A DNA stretch of 64,000 nt from Komagataeibacter xylinus (GCF_031081985.1 NZ_JARWSK010000002.1:310001-374000); one strand, 5' to 3'. Counted from the stretch's first letter, positions 1-9,785 are shown. The notes: a model not told the origin generated them from the sequence alone. Made by a program: numbers and translations.

Positions 1-473
1 TCAATGGCATTTCCAGCGGTTATGCTGGCGCAGGCTTCAAGACCGTGCTGCCCGGCGAGGCCGTGGCCAAGGTGTCGTTCCGGCTCGTCGCCGGGCAGGA
101 CCCGGTGCATATCCGCCAGGCTTTCTGCAGTCATGTGCGCAACATGGTGCCCGAGGACTGCACGGTCACGTTTACGCCCTGCGGGGGATCGGTAGCCAGC
201 GCCCTGCCCGATGATGCCTTTGGCCTGCAACCCGCCCTCGACGCGCTGGGTGCTGAGTGGAACACCCCTGCGGTGACCATCGGCTGTGGCGGCTCGATCC
301 CGGTGGCTGCTGACATGCAGCGCGTGCTGGGCATGCCCGCCCTGCTGGTGGGCTTTGCGCTTGATGATGACCGCGCCCATTCCCCCAACGAGAAATACGA
401 CCTGACCTCCTTCCACAAGGGCATGCGCTCATGGATCCGCATCCTGCACGCCATGCCCGCGACCGATGCCTGA
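1..473 (+). CDS. M20 family metallopeptidase, C-terminal part (5' end outside window)
   Basis: The reading frame is open from base 3 and ends in TGA at 471-473, giving about 157 residues of a truncated protein. The visible part covers the end of the lid/dimerisation domain ([20 protein letters not shown], then FRLVAGQDP) and the end of the catalytic domain with the conserved HSPNEKY block, whose His and Glu are typical of the metal site in the ArgE/DapE/CPG2 (M20) peptidases. These are cytoplasmic Zn-dependent hydrolases of peptides or N-acyl amino acids; the exact substrate cannot be told from the C-terminus. Its stop overlaps the first codons of pdxA by 8 bases, so the two may be co-transcribed. 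Confidence 0.8.
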   Translation, partial: NGISSGYAGAGFKTVLPGEAVAKVSFRLVAGQDPVHIRQAFCSHVRNMVPEDCTVTFTPCGGSVASALPDDAFGLQPALDALGAEWNTPAVTIGCGGSIPVAADMQRVLGMPALLVGFALDDDRAHSPNEKYDLTSFHKGMRSWIRILHAMPATDA

Positions 474-1455
474 GCCCATGCCCCCCCTTGCCCTGACCAT
501 GGGCGACCCCGCCGGGATCGGGCCGGAAATCACCGCAGGCGCCTGGCGGGCCATGCGGGCCGGCGCCACGACCTTTGCCGTGATTGGCGATGCGGCCCTG
601 ATCGCCCGCTCCGGTGTGACAGTGCGCGAGATTGGCAGCATTGGCGAGGCTGCGGGCGTGTTTGCCGATGCCGTGCCGGTGCTGCCGGTCACGCTGGCCG
701 CCCCTGCCGTGGCGGGCCAGCCGGACAGCCGCAACGCTGATGCCATCACCACCTCCATCGCGCGCGCGGTGGAACTCGCCCGCCACGGGCACGCGGCGGG
801 TGTGGTGACAAACCCCATCAGCAAGATCGTGCTGAAAAAGGCGGGGTTCGCCTATCCCGGCCATACCGAATACCTTGCCGCCCTGTGCAACGTGCCGGGG
901 CGCGAGGTGATGATGCTCGCCTGCCCGGAACTGCGCGTGGTGCCCATTACCATCCATGTCAGCCTGCGCTGCGCGCTTGATGAACTCACCACCGAAGGCA
1001 TCATCGCCGCCACCCGCACCACCCATGCGGCATTGATGCGTGATTTTGGCATTGCCCGCCCACGCATCGCCATGGCCGGGCTGAACCCGCATGCGGGCGA
1101 AGGCGGCACCATGGGCACGGAAGAACAGACCATCATCATCCCCGCCATGGAGGCGCTGCGCGCGCACGGCATGGATGTAAGCGGCCCGTGGCCACCGGAT
1201 ACGATGTTCACGCCCCCCGCCCGCGCGCGCTATGACGTGGCGATGTGCATGTATCACGATCAGGCGCTGATCCCGCTCAAGACCATCGACATGACGCAGG
1301 GGGTCAACACCACGCTGGGGCTGCCGATCATCCGCACATCGCCCGATCACGGCACCGCCTTCGATATTGCAGGCCAGGGCACGGCTGACCCCTCCAGCCT
1401 TGTCGCGGCATTGCGCATGGCCATGCAGATGGCTGAATACAGGAACAGGTCATGA
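466..1455 (+). CDS. pdxA: 4-hydroxythreonine-4-phosphate dehydrogenase
   Basis: 329 residues, the usual PdxA length. PdxA oxidises and decarboxylates 4-phosphohydroxy-L-threonine with NAD, and the product condenses with deoxyxylulose phosphate in the PdxJ reaction to give pyridoxine phosphate. Seen in the sequence: the opening [12 protein letters not shown], the metal-ligand regions GHTEYLA, TIHVSLR and MYHDQALIP, and [13 protein letters not shown] near the end. Two in-frame ATGs (466 and 478) precede the conserved start; the first overlaps the upstream peptidase gene and neither has a strong Shine-Dalgarno. The last four bases (ATGA) are shared with pdxJ, so the two enzymes that act in succession are translationally coupled. 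Confidence 0.95.
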   Translation: MPEPMPPLALTMGDPAGIGPEITAGAWRAMRAGATTFAVIGDAALIARSGVTVREIGSIGEAAGVFADAVPVLPVTLAAPAVAGQPDSRNADAITTSIARAVELARHGHAAGVVTNPISKIVLKKAGFAYPGHTEYLAALCNVPGREVMMLACPELRVVPITIHVSLRCALDELTTEGIIAATRTTHAALMRDFGIARPRIAMAGLNPHAGEGGTMGTEEQTIIIPAMEALRAHGMDVSGPWPPDTMFTPPARARYDVAMCMYHDQALIPLKTIDMTQGVNTTLGLPIIRTSPDHGTAFDIAGQGTADPSSLVAALRMAMQMAEYRNRS

Positions 1456-2198
1456 GCGCATCTTCTCCCGCCGCCATCCGGCTGGGCGTGAACATCGATC
1501 ACGTCGCCACCGTGCGCAACGCGCGCGGCGGCACGCATCCCGACCCGGTCAAGGCCGCCCTGCTGGCCCAGAAATCAGGCGCTGATGGCATTACCGCCCA
1601 CCTGCGCGAGGACCGCCGCCACATCCGCGATGCCGACCTCGAGCGCCTGCGCGCGGAACTGGCCATTCCCCTGAACATGGAAATGGCCGCGACCGAAGAA
1701 ATGACTGCCATCGCCACCCGCCTGCGCCCGCATGCCTGCTGCCTCGTGCCCGAGCGGCGGCAGGAAGTCACGACCGAGGGCGGGCTGGACGTAATGGGGC
1801 AGGCCGAGACGCTGGCCCCGCGCATTTCACGGCTCAATGACGCAGGCATCCGCGTCTCGCTGTTCATCGACCCTGATGCCGCGCAGATTGAAACCGCGGC
1901 AAAGCTGGGTGCTGCCGTGGTGGAACTGCATACCGGCGCCTATGCCGATGCGCCCGATACGGCTGCCCGCGCGGTGGAACTCGGCCGCCTGACCATAGGC
2001 GCCGCCCATGCCGCGCGTTGCGGGCTGGAAGTGCATGCGGGCCACGGTCTGACTTACGATAACGTGCCCCCCATCGCGGCCCTGCCGCAGGTGATGGAAC
2101 TCAATATCGGGCATTTCCTGATCGGGCAGGCCATTTTTGACGGGCTGCCCGCGGTCATCGGGCACATGAAGGCCGTGATTGCTGCGGCGCGGGCGTGA
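1452..2198 (+). CDS. pdxJ: Pyridoxine 5'-phosphate synthase
   Basis: 248 residues. PdxJ condenses 1-deoxy-D-xylulose 5-phosphate with the PdxA product to make pyridoxine 5'-phosphate, the last ring-forming step of the DXP-dependent vitamin B6 route. The TIM-barrel protein shows the family opening [35 protein letters not shown], the [16 protein letters not shown] block and the C-terminal phosphate-binding [12 protein letters not shown]. The start ATG overlaps the pdxA stop (ATGA). Twenty bases after its stop lies a copy of the cloverleaf repeat, the likely 3' end of the transcript. Confidence 0.96.
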   Translation: MSASSPAAIRLGVNIDHVATVRNARGGTHPDPVKAALLAQKSGADGITAHLREDRRHIRDADLERLRAELAIPLNMEMAATEEMTAIATRLRPHACCLVPERRQEVTTEGGLDVMGQAETLAPRISRLNDAGIRVSLFIDPDAAQIETAAKLGAAVVELHTGAYADAPDTAARAVELGRLTIGAAHAARCGLEVHAGHGLTYDNVPPIAALPQVMELNIGHFLIGQAIFDGLPAVIGHMKAVIAAARA

Positions 2199-2218
2199 GA
2201 AGCCACGGCAAGGCAGAT

Positions 2219-2298
2219 AAAAGTTTTTGGGTGCTGCCTTTTTTCAAAAAGGCGGCGTTCTTCGAAGCTTTTTGCAAAAAGCTTCACCAAAAACTTTT
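2219..2298 (+). repeat. Cloverleaf repeat, full copy 1
   Basis: Outer arms AAAAGTTTTTGG and CCAAAAACTTTT are a perfect 12-bp inverted repeat. Inside are hairpin I (GCTGCC...GGCGGC, one G-U type change) and hairpin II (GAAGCTTTTT / AAAAAGCTTC). It lies between the convergent genes pdxJ and tldD. Confidence 0.9.
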
Positions 2299-2404
2299 AT
2301 GATTCCAGTGTTTTATTGGGGCTGCCTTTTCAGGTAGTCTCCAAAGGCACGGCCACCGGACCGAAGGGACACGCCTGCCGCATGCCCCTCCGCCCGGTTC
2401 ATCA

Positions 2405-3865
2405 TCAGCCGCCCGTGCCACCCACGGTCAGGCCGGTCATTTTAAGGGTGGGCTGGCCCACGCCCACCGGCACGCCCTGACCTGCCTTGCCGCAGGTGCC
2501 GATGCCGGGGTCAAGGGCAGGTTCGCCGCCAATCATGGTCACCTTGGTCATGGCATCCGCGCCATTGCCAATCAGGGTGGCGCCACGCACGGGGGATGTG
2601 ATTTTGCCATCCTCGATCATGTAGGCTTCCGATGCGGCAAACACGAATTTGCCCGAGGTGATATCCACCTGCCCGCCGCCAAAGTTGACGGCATACAGGC
2701 CGCGCTTCGTGCTGCGGATCATATCCTCGGTCGTGGCGTCGCCGCCGAGCATGATGGTGTTGGTCATGCGCGGCATAGGCGCATGGGCATAAGACTGGCG
2801 GCGGCCATTGCCGGTGGGGGCAACGCCCATCAGGCGGGCGTTGAGGCGGTCCTGCAGGTAGCCGGTCAGGATGCCATCCTCGATCATGACCGTGCGGCCC
2901 GTCGGCGTGCCTTCATCATCAATGGTCAGGCTGCCGCGCCGCTCGGGGAGCGTGCCATCATCGACCACGGTCACGCCGGGGGCGGCCACGCGCTGGCCCA
3001 TCAGCCCGGCGAAGGCAGACGTGCCCTTGCGGTTGAAATCGCCCTCAAGCCCGTGGCCCACGGCCTCATGCAACAGGATGCCGGGCCAGCCCGCGCCAAG
3101 CACCACCTCCATCTCGCCCGCGGGTGCGGGGCGGGCATCAAGGTTGACCAGCGCCATGCGCAGGGCCTCGTCCACCGCGTTCTTCCACACTTCGGGGGCC
3201 AGCAGGCGGCTGTAGGCATAACGCCCGCCCAGCCCGTGGCCACCGCTCTCGCGCCGTCCGTCGTGCTCCACCACCACCGACACGTTGAGTCGCACCAGCG
3301 GGCGGATATCGGCCATACGCTGCCCGTCAGGCCGCAGGATCTGGATGGCCTGCCACTCCGCCGAGATCGACGCCATCACCTGCACCACGCGCGGATCACG
3401 CGCGCGGGCATAGGCATCAAGCTCCGACAGCATGGCTGCGCGCGACGCGAATTCACCCTCCGCCAGCGGGTTGATGTCGGGGTAGAGGCGGTGATTGGTT
3501 GAACGGGGGCCTGCGGCCAGCGTGCCCGACCGGCCCGCGCGCACCTGGCTTACGGTCTCGGCGGCGCGGCGGATCGCGCTTTCGCTGATTTCATCGGAGT
3601 GGGCGAAGCCGGTTTCCGTCTCCAGCACGGCACGCAGGCCGAAGCCTGATGACGTATCGAAAGTGGCGGAGCGGATGACGCCTTCATCGAGCGAAATACC
3701 TTCGCTTTCACGATATTCCAGGAAAAGCTCGCCATCATCCATCCCTTCAAGCGCCTGCTGCACGAGGCGCTCGGCATCGGGGCGGCCAAGGCGGGCACCG
3801 GCGCGTTCAAAGAACAGGGCATCAGTTGCGGCCAGCGGGGTAAGACCCTGAAGGGATGAGGGCAT
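2405..3865 (-). CDS. tldD: Metalloprotease TldD
   Basis: 486 residues, normal for TldD. TldD forms a heterodimeric zinc protease with TldE/PmbA that degrades unfolded peptides and matures modified peptides such as microcin B17, in the cytosol. The zinc motif HExxxH is visible as HEAVGHGLEGD near residue 265, followed by the family segment FNRKGTSAFAG. The C-terminal barrel region carries GGGQVDITSGKF and MIGNG-like blocks. pmbA/tldE is not in the window. A GGAG about 10 bases before the ATG at 3865 can serve as ribosome binding site. It stands alone, divergent from the trehalase and convergent with pdxJ. Confidence 0.93.
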   Translation of the reverse strand: MPSSLQGLTPLAATDALFFERAGARLGRPDAERLVQQALEGMDDGELFLEYRESEGISLDEGVIRSATFDTSSGFGLRAVLETETGFAHSDEISESAIRRAAETVSQVRAGRSGTLAAGPRSTNHRLYPDINPLAEGEFASRAAMLSELDAYARARDPRVVQVMASISAEWQAIQILRPDGQRMADIRPLVRLNVSVVVEHDGRRESGGHGLGGRYAYSRLLAPEVWKNAVDEALRMALVNLDARPAPAGEMEVVLGAGWPGILLHEAVGHGLEGDFNRKGTSAFAGLMGQRVAAPGVTVVDDGTLPERRGSLTIDDEGTPTGRTVMIEDGILTGYLQDRLNARLMGVAPTGNGRRQSYAHAPMPRMTNTIMLGGDATTEDMIRSTKRGLYAVNFGGGQVDITSGKFVFAASEAYMIEDGKITSPVRGATLIGNGADAMTKVTMIGGEPALDPGIGTCGKAGQGVPVGVGQPTLKMTGLTVGGTGG

Positions 3866-4110
3866 GAAAGGACAACTCCGGTTTGGCGGAACAGGAAAAA
3901 CACGAACGCTCAGGCCGCGCAGGCCGGGAGGACAGATAGCATAGCCGGTTTCACACCCTATGGAAAAGCGGGGACATGTTCATGACAGCCACCATGCCTG
4001 AAAATGAACTTCCCTCCATCTGCATGGTTTCCCTTTGTGGTAGGCAGGCAAGGCAGGGCATGGTGCGGGGATCATATTTATCTTTTTATTATCTGGAGAA
4101 TTGGCGTCTC

Positions 4111-6819
4111 GTGAAAGTTTTACTCCTGTGCGGTTCAAACCTGTCCCGGTCCGCGCCCCGTCAGGCCGGGCTCGTGCTGGCCAGCCTTCTTTACGCGGGT
4201 GCGCCCGCTTTGGCCCAGACAGCGCCTGAGTCCACGCAGGCCACGCCCGTTGCCCAGACGCCCGCTGCCCAGACGCCTCCAGTCCAGACTCCCGCTGCCA
4301 TCCCGTCCGCGCCCACCGGCACGGAACGGACAGCAGCGGCACCGTCAGCCCCTGCTCCCGCCGCAAGCCCGGACACGGCGGGGGAGCAGCTCTATTCGGT
4401 GCCAACGCCCGAACCGCTTTCGGGGAGCGGAAGCATGCCACCTGCGCCTACCACCACGTCACCCGCAAGCCCCACGCCGCCGCAGGCCCCGCAGGGCATC
4501 GCAACACCCGCCATGCAAGCGGGTGGTAGCGCGCCCGTGGCACCGCAGGAAGGCAGCATCCCGGCCAGCCCGCCCGCGGCCACGCCAGGCGGCCCGGCCA
4601 GCGCCAGCCATGCCGATGCCACTCCGCCGGGCACCGAGCCTGCCCAGACCATGCACAAGGATGGCCCGGCATCGAGCGGCAGCAGCCCGGTCCCGCCAGC
4701 CGATGCCCTGCTGTCCGACGCGGCAGCGCCCGCGGCCCTGGCCCAGGACCTGCGCCCGCCCTCGATCGCACTCGACGGCCTGTTCCAGGCCATTGGCGAG
4801 GCGCATATCTATACGGATGCCAAGACCGCAGCCGACGCCATACCCGATGAAGCGCCCGCCGACCTGATGGCGCAGTACAACCTTGCCCGCCAGCGCCCCG
4901 ATTTCTCGCTCAAGGATTTCGTGGCCCAGCACTTCACCCTGCCCGAACGCAAGACCGTCTCCTACCAGCGCACGCCCGATGAAAACGTGCGCGACTACAT
5001 CGTGGGCATGTGGGAAGTGCTCAGCCGCCCGCCCGACACGCAGGTGGCCTATTCCTCGCAACTGCCGCTCCCCTTCACCTACGTGGTGCCCGGTGGCCGT
5101 TTCAGTGAGCTGTATTACTGGGACAGCTACTTCACCATGATCGGCCTGTACGAAAACCAGAAGATCGACCTCATGCGCGACATGGTGCGCGACATGGCCT
5201 CGATGATCGACCGGTACGGCCATATCCCCAACGGCAGCCGCACCTATTACCTCAGCCGCTCGCAGGCGCCGTTCTTCTCGCTGATGGTCGACCTGCTGGC
5301 CATGCATGACGGCCAGGTGGCCTACACCACCTTCCTGCCCGAACTGCAGGCGGAATACGACTACTGGATGGACGGGCAGGATTCGGTCGCCCCCGGTGGC
5401 GCCTACCGCCATGTGGTGCGCCTGCCCGATGGCACGATCATGAACCGCCACTGGGATGACCGCGACACCCCGCGTGATGAAAGCTACCCGCAGGACATCG
5501 CCACGGCCGCCGAATCCGGCCGCCCCAAGAACGAGGTGTACCGCGACCTGCGCGCAGGCTCCGAGACGGGGTGGGACTTCAGCTCGCGCTGGCTGGCGGA
5601 CGGGCATACCCTCTCCACCATCCACACCACGGAACTGCTGACCGTGGAACTCAACTTCCTCATCCCGCACCTGCAGCAGACTTTGGCCCATGCCTATGAC
5701 CTCAAGGGCAACAAGGAAGAGGCCGCCCGCTACGCGCACCTGGCCGAAGAGCGCATCAGCGCCGCACAGCGCATCCTGTGGGATGAGCGCCGCGCGGCCT
5801 ATATCGATTATGACTGGAAAAAGGGCGAATCGACCTCCATCCTGTCAGGCGCAACCGTCGTGCCGCTGTTCCTGCAGATGGCAACGCCCGAGCAGGCCAA
5901 GGCCGTATCGGAAACCGTGCGCAAGAACCTGCTCAAGGTCGGCGGCCTGATCGCCACCGAGCGCACCAATAGCGGCCAGCAATGGGATTCACCCAATGGC
6001 TGGGCCCCGCTGCAGTGGATGGCGGTCAAGGGCTTCAACCAGTACGGCTATGACCAGCTTGCCAGCGACATCGCGGCGCGCTGGATGGGCCGCGTAATCG
6101 GCACCTACGAAAAATCGGGCGTGCTGCTGGAAAAATATGACGTGGTCAATCCCTATATCAGCCCCAAGGGCGGCAAGGGTGGCGGCGAATACCCGATGCA
6201 GATCGGCTTTGGCTGGACCAACGGCACGCTGCTTGGCCTGATGAACCGCTACCCGCAGAACACCCGCGTGGTGCTTGACCGCAACCCGGCAGCGGATCAG
6301 CCCTCGCCCCTGCCCCTGCCGCCCATGAACGCCTATGGCGTGCAGAGCGATGCCGATGCGCTGAACCGCTACACCCAGCCCACCGTGACCCTGACCCCGC
6401 GCCCGGTGGCGCCCACCCCCACGCTGCCGCAGGTTTCGAGCGTGGGCGCCAGCGCGCCGACCGCAACCACCGAAGTGCCGCCCGCCCCAGCGCCCGCGCA
6501 GGCGACGGCCCCAGCCACGCCGCCTACCGAAGCACCCGCGCCAAGCGCCACCCCGGCGGAAATCGCGACACCCACCGCTCCGGCTGCACAGCCTGCTGCA
6601 AACGCACCTTCCACGCCTGCGGCACAGGACGCGACCAGTGCTGCGCCCGCTTCCGCGCCTGCGGCCAGCCAGCCCGCGCCATCAACGGCGCCTGAAGCCG
6701 CCACGCCGCCCACGGCCCAACCGGCACCGGCCGCGCCATCCAGCGATGCGACAGCACCTGCCAACCAGCAGGCCGCCCCCGCAAGCCCGGCCACGCCGCC
6801 ACAACCGGCCCAGCCGTAA
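4111..6819 (+). CDS. treA: Periplasmic alpha,alpha-trehalase (GH37) with long Pro/Ala-rich tails
   Basis: 902 residues from the GTG at 4111, chosen because GGAG lies 12 bases upstream and because it places a signal peptide (MKVLLLCG..., hydrophobic LVLASLLYAGA, then ALAQ cleavage site) at the N-terminus; an upstream ATG at 3976 would bury it. Both GH37 signatures are present: PGGRFSELYYWDSY near residue 326 and QQWDSPNGWAPLQW near 623. The enzyme hydrolyses trehalose to two glucose units in the periplasm. The catalytic core is flanked by about 170-200 residues of Ala/Pro/Thr-rich sequence after the signal peptide and about 150 residues of similar sequence at the C-terminus, far beyond the roughly 550 residues usual for TreA. 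Single gene with its own terminator. Confidence 0.93.
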   Translation: MKVLLLCGSNLSRSAPRQAGLVLASLLYAGAPALAQTAPESTQATPVAQTPAAQTPPVQTPAAIPSAPTGTERTAAAPSAPAPAASPDTAGEQLYSVPTPEPLSGSGSMPPAPTTTSPASPTPPQAPQGIATPAMQAGGSAPVAPQEGSIPASPPAATPGGPASASHADATPPGTEPAQTMHKDGPASSGSSPVPPADALLSDAAAPAALAQDLRPPSIALDGLFQAIGEAHIYTDAKTAADAIPDEAPADLMAQYNLARQRPDFSLKDFVAQHFTLPERKTVSYQRTPDENVRDYIVGMWEVLSRPPDTQVAYSSQLPLPFTYVVPGGRFSELYYWDSYFTMIGLYENQKIDLMRDMVRDMASMIDRYGHIPNGSRTYYLSRSQAPFFSLMVDLLAMHDGQVAYTTFLPELQAEYDYWMDGQDSVAPGGAYRHVVRLPDGTIMNRHWDDRDTPRDESYPQDIATAAESGRPKNEVYRDLRAGSETGWDFSSRWLADGHTLSTIHTTELLTVELNFLIPHLQQTLAHAYDLKGNKEEAARYAHLAEERISAAQRILWDERRAAYIDYDWKKGESTSILSGATVVPLFLQMATPEQAKAVSETVRKNLLKVGGLIATERTNSGQQWDSPNGWAPLQWMAVKGFNQYGYDQLASDIAARWMGRVIGTYEKSGVLLEKYDVVNPYISPKGGKGGGEYPMQIGFGWTNGTLLGLMNRYPQNTRVVLDRNPAADQPSPLPLPPMNAYGVQSDADALNRYTQPTVTLTPRPVAPTPTLPQVSSVGASAPTATTEVPPAPAPAQATAPATPPTEAPAPSATPAEIATPTAPAAQPAANAPSTPAAQDATSAAPASAPAASQPAPSTAPEAATPPTAQPAPAAPSSDATAPANQQAAPASPATPPQPAQP

Positions 6820-6827
6820 AAAACACA

Positions 6828-6861
6828 GGGGGGAAGACCGGCAGGTCCTCCCCCCTTTTTT
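6828..6861 (+). terminator. Rho-independent terminator of the trehalase gene
   Basis: A GGGGGGA / TCCCCCC stem with an inner GACC-GGCA-GGTC extension is followed by six T residues, starting 9 bases after the stop codon. Confidence 0.9.
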
Positions 6862-6873
6862 AAGGAAAGCCAC

Positions 6874-6957
6874 AAAGACGTTTGTGGTGAAGCCTGTTTT
6901 CAAAAAGCGTCGAAGAGCGCCGCCTTCTTGAAAAAAGGCGGCACCCCCCAAATTTCT
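6874..6957 (-). repeat. Cloverleaf repeat, diverged full copy 2
   Basis: Inverse orientation. Hairpin I is intact (GCCGCC...GGCGGC). Hairpin II has mismatches (GAAGCCTG against AAGCGTC) and the outer arms are partly decayed. It lies between the trehalase terminator and the tRNA-Pro terminator, which face each other. Confidence 0.75.
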
Positions 6958-6977
6958 GTCATTCAGGCAAATACGAA

Positions 6978-7008
6978 AACAGGCCGACCACCCAAGGGCG
7001 ATCGGCCT
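6978..7008 (-). terminator. Rho-independent terminator of tRNA-Pro
   Basis: On the minus strand an AGGCCGAT.../...GTCGGCCT stem is followed by GTTTTC, immediately downstream of the tRNA 3' end. Confidence 0.8.
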
Positions 7009-7015
7009 GCAAATC

Positions 7016-7092
7016 TGGTCGGAGTGAGAGGATTCGAACCTCCGGCCCCTGCGTCCCGAACACAGTGCTCTACCAGGCTGAGCTACACTCCG
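7016..7092 (-). tRNA. tRNA-Pro (anticodon CGG)
   Basis: 77 nt on the minus strand with an encoded 3' CCA. The acceptor stem CGGAGTG pairs with CACTCCG, the D-arm reads GCTCAGCCTGGTAGAGC, the anticodon stem CTGTG/CGCAG encloses the loop TTCGGGA (anticodon CGG, reads CCG), and the T-arm reads GGAGGTTCGAATCC. Confidence 0.96.
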
Positions 7093-7101
7093 TTGCACGC
7101 G

Positions 7102-7130
7102 GCTATACTAGCCTGCTCCCTTTTGCGCAA
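7102..7130 (-). promoter_or_regulatory. Sigma-70-type promoter of tRNA-Pro
   Basis: Minus strand TTGCGC, 17-base spacer, TATAGC, with the -10 box ending 9 bases before the tRNA 5' end. Confidence 0.65.
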
Positions 7131-7148
7131 GGGGATAGATGAAAAGTT

Positions 7149-7733
7149 TTACAGCGTCGTGACCGCGTCACGCACGCCTGATGGCGCGGGGAGTGCGGCA
7201 AGGGCGACCATGAGGGTTGCCACATCCGGCACCACCACAAACAGGTCGCGCGCGCTTGGTGAGGCAAACCCGTCCTCGATACAGGCATCGATCATGGCCA
7301 GCAGCGGGTCGGCCCAGCCTGCGATGTTGACGATATAGATCGGCTTGTCATGCTGGCGCAGTTGCCGCCATGTCATGATCTCGATCGTCTCGTCAAACGT
7401 GCCCAGGCCGCCGGGCATGACCACAAAGGCATCCGAGCACGCAAACATGCGCGCCTTGCGGTCATGCATGCTGTCGGTCACGGTCAGGTCGGTCACGCCT
7501 TCATGCATGATCTCGCGTGAATGCAGGAAGCGCGGGATCACACCCGTTACCTCGCCCCCTGCCGCCAGCGTGGCATCGGCCACCGTGCCCATGAGGCCGA
7601 CATGTCCACCCCCATAGACCAGCCGCACCCCCGCCTGCCCCAGCGCCGTACCCAGCGCACGCGACTGGGCGGCATATTCCGGCCTTGAGCCGAAACGTGA
7701 TCCACAAAAAACCGCTACAGATGAAATCTGCAT
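7149..7733 (-). CDS. LOG family protein (nucleoside 5'-monophosphate phosphoribohydrolase type)
   Basis: 194 residues with a Rossmann-like fold typical of the lysine-decarboxylase-like/LOG family. Seen: VFCGSRFG at the N-terminus, the nucleotide-binding GGGHVGLMG, and the hallmark PGGLGTFDE (PGGxGTxxE) followed by a conserved TWRQL. Characterised members cleave nucleotide monophosphates, including cytokinin riboside phosphates, to the free base and ribose 5-phosphate; the name lysine decarboxylase attached to this fold is misleading. Start ATG at 7733. It is separated from the upstream MFS gene by 46 bases and could be read with it. Confidence 0.88.
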   Translation of the reverse strand: MQISSVAVFCGSRFGSRPEYAAQSRALGTALGQAGVRLVYGGGHVGLMGTVADATLAAGGEVTGVIPRFLHSREIMHEGVTDLTVTDSMHDRKARMFACSDAFVVMPGGLGTFDETIEIMTWRQLRQHDKPIYIVNIAGWADPLLAMIDACIEDGFASPSARDLFVVVPDVATLMVALAALPAPSGVRDAVTTL

Positions 7734-7779
7734 CTATCCAGCTCAGCTCCCGCAAGGTTGGTCACGCGCCGCGCACCTT

Positions 7780-8973
7780 TCAGCGCGACAGGAATTTCAA
7801 TGCCATGGTGACACCCACGCCCGCCAGCGTAAACAGCCCCGAGACCAGAAACAGCGCTCCGTAGCCCATTGTCTGGATCACCAGCCCCAGCAGCGGGCCG
7901 GACAGCCCCACGGCAATATCAAGAAACACGGAAAATGCCCCCAGCGCCGCGCCCCGGTTCTCCGCCCCCACGCGGCCCACGGCCAGCACCCCCATGGCCG
8001 GGAATACCAGCGAGAACCCCGCTCCGGTCAGCGCGGCCCCAAGGGCTGCGCCCTCCACGCTCGAGCACTGCCACAGCACGCCCAAGCCCAGCGTTTCCAC
8101 CAGCAGGGAAATGAGGGTGACCTGCAATCCGCCCCGGCGGTCGATCTGGCGGGCGAACAAAAAGCGCATCATCACGAAGGTCAGGCCAAAACCGGCCAGC
8201 GCCACGGCGGCGCCATTCCAGTTGTTATGGGCATAGAACAGTGCAAGGCAGGCGGAAATGGTGCCAAACCCCACCGACCCGCAGGCCAGCACCACGCCAT
8301 GGGGCAGCACGCGCATGAAGACCTGCCCGAATGGCATGGGCGGCGCCTTGGCAGGCACGGGCGGCACCGGCGCATACTGCCGTGCCAGCACGAAACCGAA
8401 CAGTGCCAGCCCCGCCGAGAGCGCGCCCACCAGCGTCAGCCCGCCATAAGGCATGGGCAGGCCGGACAGGATCTGCCCGATTGGCGCGCCAAGGGCGATG
8501 CCACCATAGGAGGTCACGCCATTCCACGAGATGACCTGGGCAGTGCGCCCTGCCCCCACGCGGCCGATATTCCACATGATGGCGCCTGTCGCCGTCCAGC
8601 TTTCGCCTATGCCCAGCAGCACGCGGCTCAGGATCAGCAGCCCGACCGACAGCATGGCAAAATGCAGCAGCAGGCCCGAGGCCAGCAGCATCAGCCCCGA
8701 GAGCGTGCACATGGCCAGCCCCACGATGACCGTGGGCTTGGCACCGCGCCGGTCGGTCTGTCGCCCCGCGCCTGCGCGCGAGGCGAAGGTGGCAAGATAC
8801 TGCACCGAGACCGCCATGCCCGCGAGCACGGTATTGTAGCCCAGCACCTGATGCACAAAAACCGGAATAACCGCCATTGGCAGGCCGATATCGATGTAAC
8901 ATAGCAGATTGAACAGCACGACGGGCAGTATCCGCCGTGTCGGTGACGCCGATGATGCCTGCGGCCCGGTCAT
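7780..8973 (-). CDS. Major facilitator superfamily transporter
   Basis: 397 residues from the ATG at 8973, which has a strong GGGGGAG upstream; a longer frame to 9063 has no such signal. About twelve hydrophobic segments are visible, beginning with LPVVLFNLLCYIDIGLPMAVIPVFV, and the loop after helix 2 carries RQTDRRGAKPTVIVG, the GxxxDRxGRR-type signature A of MFS carriers. The half repeat is seen again around RQIDRRGGLQVTLI. The compound carried cannot be inferred. The neighbouring LOG-family gene follows on the same strand. Confidence 0.85.
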   Translation of the reverse strand: MTGPQASSASPTRRILPVVLFNLLCYIDIGLPMAVIPVFVHQVLGYNTVLAGMAVSVQYLATFASRAGAGRQTDRRGAKPTVIVGLAMCTLSGLMLLASGLLLHFAMLSVGLLILSRVLLGIGESWTATGAIMWNIGRVGAGRTAQVISWNGVTSYGGIALGAPIGQILSGLPMPYGGLTLVGALSAGLALFGFVLARQYAPVPPVPAKAPPMPFGQVFMRVLPHGVVLACGSVGFGTISACLALFYAHNNWNGAAVALAGFGLTFVMMRFLFARQIDRRGGLQVTLISLLVETLGLGVLWQCSSVEGAALGAALTGAGFSLVFPAMGVLAVGRVGAENRGAALGAFSVFLDIAVGLSGPLLGLVIQTMGYGALFLVSGLFTLAGVGVTMALKFLSR

Positions 8974-9185
8974 GATATGCCTGCACTCCCCCTGAAAAAC
9001 CAACGCACCGCACCGGCGCGCATGACAACCCTGATTTCCGGCACCACAAAAAGGCTTGGGCACAACGCCGGATACGGCTTATGGAAAAAACTGAAAAAAC
9101 CAACCCGCAACCATTCGTTCCCGCACCACAGCCCCGTGCCGGATGCATGGACACGCATCAACCGGCCACGAAGGAGACAGGTTTC

Positions 9186-9761
9186 ATGACGCAACGCCCC
9201 ACCCCCGATGCAGGCGGCTACACCACGCTTTCAACCCGCACGGCCTATGAAAACCCCTGGACCCGCGTGCGCGAGGATATCATCCTGCGCCCCAATGGCC
9301 GCGAAGGGCTGTACGGCGTGGTGGAGCGCGGTGATTTTGTCGTGATCCTGCCCTTGTGGGAAAGCCCCGAAGGCCCCCGCGTCACCCTGATCCGCCAATA
9401 CCGCTATCCCATACAAAAGCGGATGTGGGAACTGCCCATGGGCATGTGGGAAAACCGCCCCGATGCCACACCTGATGAAGTGGCACGGGGGGAACTGCGC
9501 GAGGAAACCGGCATCGTGGCCACCGAGATGCGCGATGCAGGGCTGATGTACCAGGGGTCCGGCTACACCACCCAGAAGGGCCGCGCCTTCCTGGCCACGG
9601 GGTTGACGCAGGGCAGCCACCAGCGCGAGGAGACGGAGGAGGACATTACCTGCCACACCGTAACCCTGGCCGAGATGGAGGCGATGATCCTGGACGGGCG
9701 GATCACCTGCATGGTCACGATCGCGGCATTTGGCCTGATCCGGGCGCGTGGCTGGATCTGA
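9186..9761 (+). CDS. NUDIX hydrolase (ADP-ribose pyrophosphatase-like)
   Basis: 191 residues from the ATG at 9186, chosen for the AAGGAGA seven bases upstream; upstream in-frame codons lack one. The Nudix box is recognisable as GMWE...TPDEVARGELREETGIV around residue 90: the EExG metal-binding core is intact, while the usual Arg before the first Glu is a Gly and the loop after the first Gly is lengthened. The preceding VTLIRQYRYP and WELPMG blocks match the ADP-ribose/GDP-mannose pyrophosphatase branch, which hydrolyses nucleoside diphosphate sugars. Substrate uncertain. A cloverleaf repeat follows 24 bases after the stop. Confidence 0.85.
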   Translation: MTQRPTPDAGGYTTLSTRTAYENPWTRVREDIILRPNGREGLYGVVERGDFVVILPLWESPEGPRVTLIRQYRYPIQKRMWELPMGMWENRPDATPDEVARGELREETGIVATEMRDAGLMYQGSGYTTQKGRAFLATGLTQGSHQREETEEDITCHTVTLAEMEAMILDGRITCMVTIAAFGLIRARGWI

Positions 9762-9785
9762 ACACCTGGGTAGCGTGAACCCTGA

